Assembly: GCF_019393635.1 (NCBI RefSeq)
Contig: NC_057866.1
Coordinates: 124,001 to 188,000, forward strand
DNA length: 64,000 nt
Reading direction: 5' to 3'
From: Dromiciops gliroides
Taxonomy: Eukaryota > Chordata > Mammalia > Microbiotheria > Microbiotheriidae
In this document: positions 49,918-60,776 of the stretch, in pieces
How positions within the stretch are numbered: position 1 is the first letter of the stretch
Layout: every line of letters begins with the position of its first letter
Program-made: the position numbers and the translations under genes
The notes under the pieces: generated by a model
Seen by the model: only the letters and a program-made list of their open reading frames with translations
Told to the model about the DNA's origin: nothing
Database searches by the model: none

Positions 49918-50980
49918 GGACTAACTATAACACCACAACCACACCATCTATACACAGAACCATCAGTTACAGAAAATGGAGAAGATTTAAATACTGTTGA
50001 TAAGTTCACTTACATTGGCAGAATGCTTTCCAGGAATGTGCACAGAGATGATAAGGTTGACACAGGCATTACCAGAGCTAGTTCAGTGTTTGGGAAGCTC
50101 TGAATGAAAGTGTGAGAGAGAAGAGGTATTAGGCACCTCCCAAACTGCAGGTCTACAGAGCCATTGTGCTGACCTCATTGTTGTCTGCCTGTGAAACCTG
50201 GACAGTGTCTGCCAGCGCCATGCCAGGAAACTGAATCCCTTTTATTTGAATTGTCTTAGGAAGATTCTTCTTCTTTTTCTTCTTTTTTTTGGTGAGGCAA
50301 TTGGGGTTAAGTGACTTGCCCAGGGTCACACAGCTAGTAAGTGTTAAGTGTCTAAGGCTGGATTTGAACTCAAGTCCTCCTGAATCCAGGGCCGGTGCTC
50401 TATCCACTACGCCACCTAGCTGCCCCATCTTAGGAAGATTCTGAAGATCGCCTGGCAGCATAAGATGCCAGTCCCTGAGGTCCTCTCTCAGTAAACTGCC
50501 AAGCATTCCAACTCTACTGCAGAGAGCCCAACTCTGATAGGCTGCCCCTGTTATTTAAATGCCAATGTACACTTGCCTAAGAGACTATTTTTTGGAGAAC
50601 TCACAGAAGGTCAGTGCTCACATGGAGGTCAGAAAAAGTGACGTCACACAAGGACACTTTCAAGGTCTCTCTGAAGAACTCTGAAATCAATTATGAGTCG
50701 TGGGAGACACTGGCCCAGGACTGCCCAGCAGGGTGTGCCCTCATCAGAGGAGGTTCTGGGCTCTATGAGCAAAGCAGAATTGAAGTAGCTCAAAAGAAAC
50801 ACGAGAGGTGCCAATTTAGAGAACCTACCTCAAATGTTCACATGGATTCTTGTGCCTGACCTGTGGGAGAATGCTTTGAGCTTGTATTGGTTTGATCAGC
50901 CACAGTAGGATACTTTGTAACTTGACTTTAACCTAATAATGTCATTTTGGTCTTTTTCAAGAACAAAGGACAACAACCAT
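49918..50980 (+). mobile_element. RTE-clade LINE 3' part, copy 2
   Basis: It matches RTE copy 1 from 27754 to 28570: CATACACAGAACCATCAGTT, GATAAGGTTGACACAGGCAT, GTGGGAGACACTGGCCCAGG. It keeps a fuller terminus (TAATGTCATTTTGGTCTTTT, AAGGACAACAACC). A SINE interrupts it at 50269-50427. Confidence 0.9.
50269..50427 (-). mobile_element. WSINE1-type SINE inside RTE copy 2
   Basis: Poly-T, GGTGAGGCAATTGGGGTTAA, head ending CACCTAGCTGCCCC. An exact 15-base target duplication TCTTAGGAAGATTCT lies at 50254-50268 and 50428-50442. Confidence 0.97.
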
Positions 50981-51120
50981 ATAAAATAATGAATAAGCAT
51001 ACCTTAGCTGAGAAAAAAAACAACAGTGGTTTAGGACTTTGAAAGGCCTTCTGTCCTGAAGCATCATTTTGAAGGCCTGGAACTAGTACCTTCAGCCCCA
51101 GCATCTTTAGATTTGGTGTC

Positions 51121-51362
51121 CTTGGGGTCAGTGGATGTGGCAGTTTTGGAATTCCTTAGAATCAGACTCAGTGGCTTTGGGATCAGACTTGGTGACCTTG
51201 GTGACAGAATCAATGACCTTGGGGTCAGTGGACATGGCAGGCTTGGGGTCAGTAGGCTTAGCAGTTTTGGAATTCCTTAGAATCAGACTCAGTGGTTTTG
51301 GGATCAGACTTGGTGACCTTGGTGACAGAATCAATGACCTTGGGGTCAGTGGCCAAAATGTG
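51121..51362. repeat. Tandem duplication, 121-base unit, two copies
   Basis: GCAGTTTTGGAATTCCTTAG recurs 121 bases apart (51140 and 51261). CTTGGGGTCAGTGG-type words occur at 51121, 51219, 51242 and 51340, so each unit holds an inner repeat. The minus strand is open across both copies in at least one frame and reads TDPKVIDSVTKVTKSDPK. Confidence 0.85.
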
Positions 51363-51565
51363 AGGTTGGGAAAAGACAGCACTTCAGAAGAAATCTAATG
51401 ATTCCATTTGGTCTAGAGGAGGAAAGGATCCAGTGAGGAGATAGGCAAAGTCCAAGCAAGTTGATTGTTAGCAAGATGCACAGTTGCAAAACAAACCCAA
51501 GGCCCCTCAGCAGACACAGGGACCTTCTCCTTTCAGAAAGGAAGATTATAAGGGTTTCTATTTTT

Positions 51566-51721
51566 TTTCTTTTTTTTTTTTTTTTAGTGAGGCAATTGGG
51601 GTTAAGTGACTTGCCCAGGGTCACACAGCTAGTAAGTGTCAAGTGTCTGAGGCTGGATTTGAACTCAGGTACTCCTGACTCCAGGGCCGGTGCTCTATCC
51701 ACTGTGCCATCTAGCTGCCCC
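51566..51721 (-). mobile_element. WSINE1-type SINE
   Basis: Long poly-T, GTGAGGCAATTGGGGTTAAG, head ending CATCTAGCTGCCCC. An exact target duplication AAGGGTTTCTATTTTT lies at 51550-51565 and 51722-51737. Confidence 0.97.
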
Positions 51722-51737
51722 AAGGGTTTCTATTTTT

Positions 51738-52168
51738 AATAAACATTTTTATTTATAGTTTTGAGTTCCAAATTCTATAACTCCCTCACCTCCCCGCTCC
51801 CTGAAGCAGTAAGCAATCAAATATAGGTTATACATGTGCAATTATGTAAAACATGACCATATTAGTAATTTTGTATGTGAAAACTTGAATAAAAGAAAAA
51901 ATGTAAGAAAGTGAAAAATTGCAGGCTGCAGTCTGTGTTCCATCAATATCAGGTCTTTCTCTGGAGGTAGATACTATGCTGCATCCATAGTCCTTTAGAA
52001 TTGTCTTGGATCATTGAATTGCTGAGAATAGTTAAGTCTTTCACAGTTCTTCAGCAAACAACATGCTGTCACTGTGCACAACATTCTCTTGGTTCTGCTT
52101 ACTTCACTATACATCAGTTCATGTAAGTCTTTCCAGGCCTTTCTGAAATCATCCTGCTCATCATTTCT
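51738..52168 (-). mobile_element. L1 3' end, antisense
   Basis: AATAAACATTTTTATTTATA, TGTAAAACATGACCATATTA and TTTCCAGGCCTTTCTGAAAT are the reverse of the L1 terminus at 49500-49850. Confidence 0.85.
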
Positions 52169-52199
52169 TTTTTTAAAAGTTGAATTAATATATACTTTA

Positions 52200-52962
52200 T
52201 TTTTTTAATAATAAGCATTTTTATTTATAGTTTTGGGTTCCAATTTTTATCCTTCTTTCCCTCCTTCCCCTCTCCCCGCCCCCCCAAGGTAGCAAACAAT
52301 CAGATATGATTATGCAAAACATTAATATATTTGTCATTTTGTACAAGGAAACTTTATTAAAAAGAAAAAAATGAAAGAAAGTGAAAGATAGCAGGCTTTA
52401 GCCTGTTCCATCAATATCAGTTCTTTCTTTGGAGGTGGAGAGTATGCTTCATGATTAGTCCTTTGGGATTGTCTTGAATCATTGCATTGTTGAGAATAGT
52501 CAAGTCATTCACAATTCTTCATCAAACAAGTTTACTGTCTCTGTGTACAATGTTCTCTTGGTTCTGCTCACTTCACAATACATCATTTCAGGGGCAGCTA
52601 GATGGCACAGTGGTTAAAGCACCAGCCGTGGATTCAAGAGTACCTGAGTTCAAATCTGGCCTCAGACACTTAACACTTACTAGCTGTGTGACCCTGGGCA
52701 AGTCATTTAACCCCCATTGCCTGAACAAAACAAAACAAAAAAACCAAAAACAATACATCATTTCATACACATCTTTCCAGGCCTTTCTGAAGTCATCCTG
52801 CTTGTCATTTTTTAGAGCACAATAATATTCCATCACTATCATATGCCACAACTTGTTTAGCCATTCCCCAATGGATGGGCATTCCTTTGATTTCCAATTC
52901 TTAGCCACCACAAAAAGAGCTGCTATAAATATTTTCCCACAAATTCGTCTACAAGGTTTTCT
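52200..52962 (-). mobile_element. Second antisense L1 3' end, head to tail with the previous one
   Basis: It repeats the same 3' UTR order (AATAATAAGCATTTTTATTT, GGTAGCAAACAATCAGATAT, GAATCATTGCATTGTTGAGA) and continues into ORF2 (TTTAGCCATTCCCCAATGGA). A SINE interrupts it at 52591-52749. Confidence 0.88.
52591..52749 (+). mobile_element. WSINE1-type SINE inside antisense L1
   Basis: Head GGGGCAGCTAGATGGCACAG and tail AACAAAACAAAACAAAAAAA. An exact target duplication ACAATACATCATTTCA lies at 52575-52590 and 52750-52765. Confidence 0.97.
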
Positions 52963-54084
52963 ATAGAAAAGCACAGTTACCATGTTTAGATTTTCTAGAT
53001 TTAGGGACTTTCTAGTCTTTGAGCATGCTAATTGGCTCCATCCACTTTATAACCTAGAAGCCACTAGGAGATAGAATAACAGCTGATTTCTTGAAATGGC
53101 ATGGTTTACAGGAAAAAACTAAGTAGCTCAGGATCAAGCAAGGATACAAAATGTTAGCAATCATACAAAATGGGACGGATGGGATTCTCTCAGTATTCTG
53201 TGACTAGAATTAACTTTTAATCTGCTGCTTACTTCCCAATAGAAAGGTGAAGGAATCAGAGGGCTGAAGGAGATTTGGGGTTTGGTAGAGAATCTGAACT
53301 TTATAATAAAATGGATTTGAAAAAAAGAAGTCAGGGAAGTGTCTGACATGTTTAAGAAACAGTGCTGCCCTAAATGGTAAAATAGTGATGTTTCAACGTG
53401 TTAAAAATTCTATAAACTAAGTGTGGCAAGTGCTCACATGTTGGGAGCCCTGTCCTGTTCCAAAGGAGGCAGAAGAGACATCTTTCTCCTCTTCTTACCC
53501 CTTCTCTAAGGGAGACTTTCGTTCTTGCCAAAAGGAGGAGCAGGAAGTTGTGGCTAGAGGTGACTCTGCTCTTCTCTGGGAGAGGAGGTATCTGGCTTCC
53601 TTAAATATTCTTCATCTAAGAAATATGACTGGGTTCAATCTAACTCTTGATTGCTGTTTCTCATCACTGGGGCGGGAGGGAGGAAGACCCCAAGCTCTAT
53701 GGCCAAGGCTTGACCCCTTCCCTACATAATACCAGATCCATAATGAACACACAGCAAATAACAAAGAAGCCCTTTTATCTGATTTATAGCAAAACAAACA
53801 TTGGAAAAGGTTACATAGAAAAACATAGGCCAGGCAATGCAGAATGAAGGCACTCTCCCATTGAGAGGAAGATAGCTCAGTTCAACCAAGAGAGAGCTCC
53901 CCAAGGGGAGCTCCCCAATGTAGCTACTGTAGCAAGCTGGAGACGTCAATGATGAAGACTCTGCTCCATTCATGTCTTCCCTTTTCAGCTGCTTGAAGTG
54001 GGGTTGGCCTCTTTCATCTCCTTTCTCCAAGCTGGAAACCAGAAGCTCCCAAAGCAAATCCACAAGACTCACACTTTGGATTGT
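52963..54084. other. Unassigned stretch before the LTR-rich block
   Basis: No gene recognised. Parts near 53740-54084 may be the diverged 5' part of the LTR fragment that follows, but this could not be shown. Confidence 0.3.
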
Positions 54085-54205
54085 TATCTCAGAGCCACAA
54101 TCTGTGCCTTTCTCCCCATGAGAAGTCCAAGGATTTCTTTCATGGTTTCCCTTCCCTTCCCTTCCCCTGCCACTAAATAAATTACTATCTTATTTAAAAA
54201 AAAAT
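54085..54205 (+). mobile_element. LTR family A, fragment, sense
   Basis: TTTCTCCCCATGAGAAGTCC, AAGGATTTCTTTCATGGTTT and CACTAAATAAATTACTATCT match the reverse complement of the LTR at 54951-55451 around its polyadenylation word. It is an endogenous retrovirus fossil. Confidence 0.6.
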
Positions 54206-54427
54206 ACTCAGGCTTTTCTGCTCTAGCCAAGTCTGCCCTTCCCCTCCCCCATGCCACTTCACCTCTCCCAGCTCCAAGCAGGGCAGGGCATTCATATCCA
54301 CTAATGGGGAGAGATCTCCATACTAAGGGCAACAAGAGCATGTTGGCAGGGTTGGGGGTGGGGGTAGAAAACATGAATGTTGTGTCAGAAGCCTTGGTCT
54401 GGTCTTAGAGATTAAGAGAGGTGGGGT

Positions 54428-54637
54428 CTTCACAAACAAAACCAATGCAGCCATGATTAGAAGGAAAGCAGAAAAGTGGGGGCAGGAGGGGAGGAAATTT
54501 AGAGCAAGTTTCTGTGATAAAGGCCTTGTAGGAACACAAGTCATTCCCCAGTTGACAAATGATCAAAAGATATGAATAAGCACTTTTCAGACAAAGAAAT
54601 CAAAGCTATCTATAGTAATATAAAATGTTTTAAATAA
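54428..54637 (+). mobile_element. L1 ORF2 fragment, left part of a split L1
   Basis: ACCAATGCAGCCATGATTAG, AGTTTCTGTGATAAAGGCCT and CACTTTTCAGACAAAGAAAT are the L1 region just before the segment found inverted at 54834-54930. Confidence 0.85.
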
Positions 54638-54788
54638 GGGGCAGCTAGGTGGCGCAGTGGATAGAGCACCGGCCCTGGAGTCAGGAGTACCTGAGTTCAA
54701 ATCTGGCCTCAGACACTTGATACCTATTAGCTGTGTAATCCTGGGCAAGTCACTTAACCCAATTGCCTCGCCAAAAAAAAAAAAAAAA
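54638..54788 (+). mobile_element. WSINE1-type SINE at an inversion breakpoint
   Basis: Head GGGGCAGCTAGGTGGCGCAG and tail CAATTGCCTCGCC plus poly-A. The left target copy AAAATGTTTTAAATA is at 54622-54636. The right copy is found only in reverse orientation at 54916-54930. Confidence 0.93.
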
Positions 54789-54950
54789 GAGGCATTCCTA
54801 AGGACCCCAAACCCTACCTTTTTACCCATAACACTTTTCTGCTGTATTAGCCAATCTGATAAATATGAGGTCATACCTCAGAATTGATTTAATTTGCATT
54901 TCTTTAATCAGTAGTTATTTAAAACATTTTTTTAAGTGAGGCAATTGGAC
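54789..54950 (-). other. Inverted block joining SINE, L1 and LTR pieces
   Basis: In reverse complement it reads a SINE 3' end (CCAATTGCCTCACTT plus A-run), the target copy, L1 ORF2 (GAAATGCAAATTAAATCAAT) and the start of LTR A (TGTTATGGGTAAAAAGG). That is the order expected between 54788 and 54951. Confidence 0.75.
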
Positions 54951-55451
54951 TGCCTCTTTAAAGAATTCCATGCTCTTGCACACAAAACCAATTAGAAAAA
55001 GATAACAGTTTATTTAGGGTACTAGGGAAAGGAAACCAAGAGAGAAATCCTTGGACTTCTTCTCATGGGGAGAAAGGAATGGCACAGAGGCATGGTTCTC
55101 TGAGATACCAATCTCCTCAAGCAGGAGACAGGCAGATACTTTTATAGAGGATCTGACTGTGGAAAGTTCTCTTATTGGGGGAGGACCATCCCCCACTGGT
55201 GGTGGCTGGGGGAGTTGGGTGAGGGGTCGCAGCAGATCTCTCAAGCCATCTCTCTCCTCACACCACAAAGGCAGCAGCCACACCAAATCTTATCTCCCCA
55301 GGGGTGGGGGAGACTGGAATGAAGGGTGGTAGTCCTGGGGCTAGATCAGTTCTGATCCAGTGCCACTTATGTCTGTCCTTTGCTTTGGTTTCTCAAGGAG
55401 AAGGTTCTTTGATGTACCCCAGAAAACTTCTGGGGTGCTAGGCCCATAACA
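54951..55451 (-). mobile_element. Solo LTR, family A, copy 2 (main part)
   Basis: Minus-strand LTR: it starts TGTTATGGGCCTAGCACC at 55451 and has TCTATAAAAGTATC (TATA type) and CCCTAAATAAACTG (polyadenylation type). About 39 terminal bases lie in the adjoining inverted block. The ends TGTTATGGG and CCCATAACA are inverted repeats. The flank AAAG on both sides suggests a 4-base target duplication. It is a fossil inside L1. Confidence 0.75.
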
Positions 55452-56130
55452 AAAGGAAAATGTCAAATGTTGGAGGGGATATGAGAAAATTGAGACACTA
55501 ATGCATAGTTGGTAGAGTTGTGAACTCATCCACCCATTCTGGAGAACAATTTGGTGCTGCACCCAAAGGGCTATAAAACCATGCATAGTCTTTTGACCAA
55601 ATACCATTTCTAGGACTATATCCCAAAGAGATTAAAAACAAAATAAAAGGGGGCAGCAGTGGATAAAGCACTGGCCTTTAGGCCAGTCCAGGAGGACCTG
55701 AGTTCAAATCCAGCCTCAGACACTTGACACTTAACTAGCTGTGTGACACCCTGGGCAAGTCACTTAACCCTCAGTGCCCTGCCAAAAAAAAAAAAGGAAA
55801 AAGAAAAAAGAAAAACAAAATAAAAGGGAAAAGGACCAGTATGTACAAAAATATTTATATAGTTTTTGTGGTGACAAAGAATTGGAAATTGAGGCACCCC
55901 CCTCAACTGCTGAGAGGCTAAACAAGTTGTGGCACATGATTGTGATGTAAAAGCTGATGAGCAGGATGGTTTCAGAAAAACCTGGAAAGACATAAAGTGA
56001 TGCAAAATGAAGGGAGCAGAACGAGGACACTGTGCATAGTAATAGCAAGACTGTGCCATGATCAGCTGTGAGGGACTTGACTATTCCAGCAATGCAATGA
56101 TCCAAGACAATCCCAAAGGACTCAAGATGG
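55452..56130 (+). mobile_element. L1 3' part, right part of the split L1
   Basis: AAATGTCAAATGTTGGAGGG, TTCTGGAGAACAATTTGGTG and GTGGTGACAAAGAATTGGAA are the ORF2 C-terminus, running to 3' UTR words near 56100. It is interrupted by a SINE at 55652-55810. Confidence 0.88.
55652..55810 (+). mobile_element. WSINE1-type SINE inside L1
   Basis: The head is internally shortened (GGCAGCAGTGGATAAAGCAC). Target duplication AAAAACAAAATAAAAGGG lies at 55634-55651 and 55811-55828. Confidence 0.95.
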
Positions 56131-56470
56131 CAGGGGGCAGAGCCAAGATGGCAGAAGACAGGCAGTGACTTCTTGGAGCACTCCCCCAAAACCCTCTAAA
56201 TAGCCCCAAATAACGCCATAAGACAATTCCTGGAGCAACAGAACCCACAAAAAAGATGAGGTGAGATCATTTTCCAGCCAAAGATGACTTAGAAGGTTGG
56301 CAGGAAAGGTCTGTTGTACTAGGGTGAGAGTGGAGCACAGATCCAGCCCCAGGCAGGCCACTGCAGGCTGTTCCAGGATTGAGCAGATGGAAGCTAATGA
56401 CTTTATGAGAAATAAAGACACAATAAAGCAAATCCAAATGAATGAAAAAATACAGGGCAATGTGTAAAGC
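56131..56470 (+). mobile_element. L1 5' UTR and start of ORF1
   Basis: GGCAGAGCCAAGATGGCAGA, AAGACAATTCCTGGAGCAAC and GGAAAGGTCTGTTG are words of the marsupial L1 5' UTR, then a short ORF1-like start (GATGGAAGCTAATGACTTTA). It lies directly behind an L1 3' end. Confidence 0.55.
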
Positions 56471-56496
56471 ATTTATTATTATTATCATTATTTGCA

Positions 56497-57172
56497 CGTG
56501 GGGTGGTCAGGGTTGGGTGCCTTGCCCAGGATCATACAGCTGATGAGTATTGTGTGGTAAAAAAATTTTTAACAGTCGGTTAGTGAATACGGAAAGACAC
56601 CAGTTTTTAAAGGACCACCCTTTTGGGGAGGAGACCGACGGCAGCTGTGCATGGGCTACGCACACCAGCCCGGCTGCTAAGCACTCCACTTCCGGGGCTC
56701 GAGCTTAAAAGGCAAGGAGAGAATGGAAGTGAGGTCTTTTGCCTGCTCTCCTGGTCTGATGACTGGGCTGCTCAGACAGATGCTGACTGGAGTTCAACTC
56801 GGCCCAGCTTGCCATAGCAGCACGGGCTTGACACGGCTCTCCTCCCTAAAGGTGGCCTTGGGCTTTTGGTGAGTTTTATACGGAATATAGACTAAGCTTA
56901 GACTTAAGACTATTTGTTTTGTATTTCTACTTTCCTATCCCTCTAATCAACATCACCTGGTAACTACCACACAATAAAAGCTCTAACTAGAGACCAGAAG
57001 CTTCTTCCATTTACTAGTCTGGGAGATAAATTAAGGGAAAGGTTAAAGAGGGGAAATTAATGCTCTAGTATCCAATTTTAAATCTCACAATTGGGTGTCT
57101 GGGGCCGAATTTAGGCTTGGGTCTTCCTGGGTCCAGGGCTGGTGGTTTGTCCACTGCACCACCTAGCTGCCC
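56497..57172 (-). mobile_element. Old diverged SINE split by a solo LTR
   Basis: 56497-56552 (TTGCCCAGGATCATACAGCT) and 57090-57172 (GTCCAGGGCTGGTGG, head CACCACCTAGCTGCCCC) are the two parts of one antisense SINE. Confidence 0.8.
56553..57089 (+). mobile_element. Solo LTR, family D, looks complete
   Basis: It begins TGTGGTAAAAAAATTTT, ends AAATCTCACA, and has GCTTAAAAGGC (TATA type, near 56703) and ACAATAAAAGCTCT (polyadenylation type, near 56972). A 4-base target duplication ATTG lies at 56549-56552 and 57090-57093, as is usual for class I (gamma-type) endogenous retroviruses. No internal region is present. Confidence 0.85.
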
Positions 57173-57599
57173 CATGATGACACCTTTAAAAAAAATAAAA
57201 TTAAGGGTTGAGAGGAATCCACTGGGAGAAAGGGAAAGGGAGAGGTGTAATGGGGTAAAGAATCCCACATAAAAGAAGGAAGAAAAAGCTTACAGAGTGG
57301 AGGGGAAGATGGGGGAGGTGCAGGGGAGTGAGTGAGCCTTACTCTCATCAGAATTGGCTCAAAGATGGAATAACATACACACTCAATTGGGTATAGTAAT
57401 ATATCTTGCCCTGCGAGAAAGTGGAAGGGAAAGGGGATAAGGGGAGAGGGTGAAGGAAGGGAGGGAAGATTGGGGGAGGGAGAAGTCATAAGTAAAACAC
57501 TTTTGAGGAGAGATAGAGTGAAAGAAGAGAAAAAATAGAGTAAATATCAAAGGAAGGAAATAGGATGGAGGGAAATACTGTTAACAATAGTAACTGAAA
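57173..57599. other. Purine-rich spacer, no gene
   Basis: A/G-rich sequence (GGGAGAGGGTGAAGGAAGGG-type). Nothing else recognised; possibly an L1-internal remnant. Confidence 0.3.
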
Positions 57600-57990
57600 A
57601 AATTTGAAGTACAGATTAGGATGGAACACTATTTTGCTGTAAGAAATGAAGAGCAGGATGTTTATTAGAAGGACTTATGGAAAATGCAATCCCTCTACAG
57701 GAAAAGAACTGATGGTATCTGAATACAGATTGAAGTATAATTTTTTTGTTAGTTCCTCTTTCTAAATCTTTTTTTTGTCTGTTATGTTTTGCATGACTAC
57801 ACATGTGTAACATATCGAAATGCTTGAGTTCTAAGTGGGGGGTGGGGAGGGAGGGAGGAAGAGAATTTGGAACACAAAGTTTTAAAAAATTGATGTGAAA
57901 AATTGTTTTTACATGCAATTGGGAAAATTCAAAATAAACAAACAAACAAATAAATAAATAAAGGAAAGGGGGAAAAAAATTTAAAAACAA
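57600..57990 (+). mobile_element. L1 3' UTR
   Basis: TGCTGTAAGAAATGAAGAGC, CTGATGGTATCTGAATACAG and GAATTTGGAACACAAAGTTT, then an AAAC/AAAT tail. Confidence 0.8.
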
Positions 57991-58380
57991 ACAACAAAGG
58001 ACTCAAGATGGAAAATGCTATCTACTCTAGAGAAAGAACTAATGAAGCCTGAATGAAGATCAAAGTAAACTTGTTACTTTTTTTTTTTAATTTTTGGTGA
58101 GGCAATTAGGGTTAAGTGACTTGCCCAGGGTCACACAGCTAGTAAGTGTCAAGTGTCTGAGGCCGAATTTGAACTCAGGAACTCCTGAATCCAGGGCCAG
58201 TGCTTTATCCACTGCGCCACCTAGCTGCCCCCTTGTATATCTATAAACTTTATCAAATTGTTGCCTTCCCATTGAGGAGGGAAGGAAGGAAAGAACTTGG
58301 AACTCAAAATTGAAAAAAATCTGAAGGCTAAAAATTGTTTTTACATGTAATTGGAAAAAATATTAAAAACTTTAAAAGGG
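57991..58380 (+). mobile_element. L1 3' UTR, second copy, with SINE inside
   Basis: GGACTCAAGATGGAAAATGC, a SINE at 58079-58232, then GAACTTGGAACTCAAAATTG and TTGTTTTTACATGTAATTGG. Confidence 0.8.
58079..58232 (-). mobile_element. WSINE1-type SINE
   Basis: Poly-T, GGTGAGGCAATTAGGGTTAA, full core, head ending CACCTAGCTGCCCCC. Confidence 0.93.
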
Positions 58381-58596
58381 AATCTTTTGCTTACTGTTGA
58401 CCCCTGTCTAAAACTGGGAATCTTCTTTCCTTTACCAAGTAGAGGGAAATGTCCTTTGATAGTTCTCTTAGCAGGGAATGACTTTGGCCTCTACAATTAC
58501 CATCTTCAAGACCATAAGAGATGACTTCTCAGTAGACAGGCAGTCAACAGCATTCATAAAGCCCATGTGCCAGGCACCCTGCTAGGTACTAGTTCA

Positions 58597-58765
58597 TACA
58601 TTGTTTGTCCTTCCTTCTCAAAGAAGACCATGACATTGGGAGGTAAGGTGAAGTGAAGTGGATTTAAATGAGGGAAGGCTGCGCAAAGTCACCAGCCTTA
58701 CTCTCCTCTGCAGCCAGCTGGGACCAGTGGCAAGATATAGATGGTCCCAGGGATACAGAGAAGCC
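58597..58765 (-). mobile_element. MAR1-like SINE tail portion, antisense
   Basis: GTCCTTCCTTCTCAAAGAAG, ACCATGACATTGGGAG and GCAAAGTCACCAGCCTTACT match 19914-20050 and, in reverse, 27600-27750. Confidence 0.65.
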
Positions 58766-59998
58766 CTGACTATGGGGAGTGATAACTCTGTGTGGAGGAG
58801 CCATGAGCAAACATCTGGGTGCAAACCAGACAAAGACAGGGTAAATGGGAGTGGACCCTAGAAAGAAAACACTGACAGTGTTTTTATCACCAGTGCTCAC
58901 CACAGCAGCATGTGACTTGAGAGGAAGAAAAACAACCTCTAGGAACAGATCTCTCTCCCCTCCTCTGCCTTGCTTTCAGGTGGGTTTTTAAAATTCTGTT
59001 AAAGGCCACATTCACCAGAGTTACTATCAGTTTTCACAAATCCTTGTGGAAGAGCCTGCTGGGAGTCCCTTGGTTCCTGACCTGAAGGTGCAAGCAGAGT
59101 GGCTTGCTCAGGTTGGGAGCCCCATCCCTCCACCTCCAGCCCATGGTTAGTGGGATTTGCTTTAAGTGGGGGAGAGCCCTTTCCTATCTTACCTACTAAG
59201 TAGTAGTAGTAGGCCTCCACCAGTCGAGGATGACCATGGATCAGTGCCTTGAAGAGCCACAGGCCACAGTGTGGCTGTGCAGTCCAATATGGGAGCCACA
59301 GCTCCTGAGTGACTTATAACCGGTAACTGCCAAATCCCATGTTGTATCTACCCCATGAGGAGTAGCTGGAGTGTCCTCTCCAGGGTGCTGGCCTGGGCGG
59401 ATCAAAATGGAAAACAAGCTGTTGCCCATGCAGCAGGTTTTCCCTCTCCTCGACATTGGTGGATCCAAAGGAGAGTCAGAGCCAATACCATTTGGCACCA
59501 GTGCCGCAGCAGGAGTTGCCAGAGGGATGTGATGCCCAACATCCAACTGCCTAAGGGACTCTGACTCCTGATTTTTCCTCGGGGTTAACTCCCAAAGCTT
59601 TTCCCATATATGGGTATAGCCGCAAGGCAGCTGAGGTTTAAAATCAGGGTTCCTTCCCCCTAGTCAAGTTGCCTGCCAAGGCTAACAAGCCCCACCTGCC
59701 TGAAGTGACTGGTTTTAAGGCACCAGTGACTCGCCTTTACCCCTTCTCCTGTTAGTGGAAACAGTTCTGCCACAAGAAAAACAGGAGTTGGTCTTTGGTT
59801 GTCACAGGCTATTTGAGATGCACTCCATTGGAGCATTTTATAGAGAGTGGGAGCTTATCCCCTCTCCCACCCCAGCATGAGTAAGGATTGACTATGAATG
59901 CAGGCTAAATTGTATCAATCTGCCACATAGACAAGAGTTGATGAGTACCTGGATGCTCCACAGGGCTTTTTCCCCGTCCTGTTTTTTTCCTGGCTACA
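58766..59998. other. Unassigned stretch, possibly an unclassified repeat at 59190-59560
   Basis: 59190-59560 (CCACCAGTCGAGGATGACCA onward) has the look of an old interspersed repeat, but no family was identified. No gene supported. Confidence 0.3.
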
Positions 59999-60124
59999 GC
60001 TTATGGGGAAATAGGGTTGGAGGGGTTGGGATAGGGGTCCTTAGGAATTCCTCTTTAAAGAATTACCCCCTCTTGCATGCAAATCCAATAGAATAAGATA
60101 ATAGTTTATTTAGGAAAAGGAAAC

Positions 60125-60601
60125 TGAGAAAATGGGTAGTTGTCTCCTCTCAATGAGGATATAACAGTCAATCATAGTCCTCCTGACCTGTTTTTAGGAC
60201 AAAGGTCTCAGATCCCCTCCTCCCCCTCTGGCTAACAAAAATCACATGGTTTAAGGAGCCCTGGTCTCAATAAGGTCTGCTTGAAGTTATGTCCATATAA
60301 GGAAGAATAAGACTATGCCCATAAAAGGAAGAACGGATATGGGATGGGAATACTTCCTCTGATTAGCTAGTTTTTGCAGGTAGATTGCAACCCTTGAGTA
60401 ATCGGACCAATGATGAAAAAGGGGAGGGTCCATTTGCATTAGGGACTAGGGTTTAAAACAGCACCTGTGAGCCCCCTTTCTTTGAATCCACTAGCTGCAC
60501 ACTAGGGTGCTTCCTTCTCACGAGAAGGAAATAAAAGAGCCTTTGTCACATCATTGCTAAGTTCCTGAGAATTATTAAGAAGAGGATTGTTTTCCTTCAC
60601 A
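60125..60601 (+). mobile_element. Solo LTR, family C
   Basis: It begins TGAGAAAATGGGTAG, ends TTTTCCTTCACA, and has a polyadenylation-type word (GAAATAAAAGAGCC) near 60527. A 5-base target duplication GAAAC lies at 60120-60124 and 60602-60606. A fossil without internal region; 477 bases. Confidence 0.88.
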
Positions 60602-60776
60602 GAAACCAAGAGAGAAATCCTTGGACTTCTTTTCATGGGGAGAAAGCATGGCACAGAGTGTGGCTCTGAGATACCAATCTCCCTGAGTAGGAGACAGGCT
60701 GGTACTTTAATAGAGGACTGATGGGGGTGACCATCTGACTGTGGAAAGTTCCCTTAGTGAGGGAGGACCATCCCCC

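Noticed and set aside
51128-51382. 84-codon minus-strand open frame as a gene
   Set aside because: It lies over a tandem duplication, has no start context, splice sites or recognised family; reported as a repeat and finding only.
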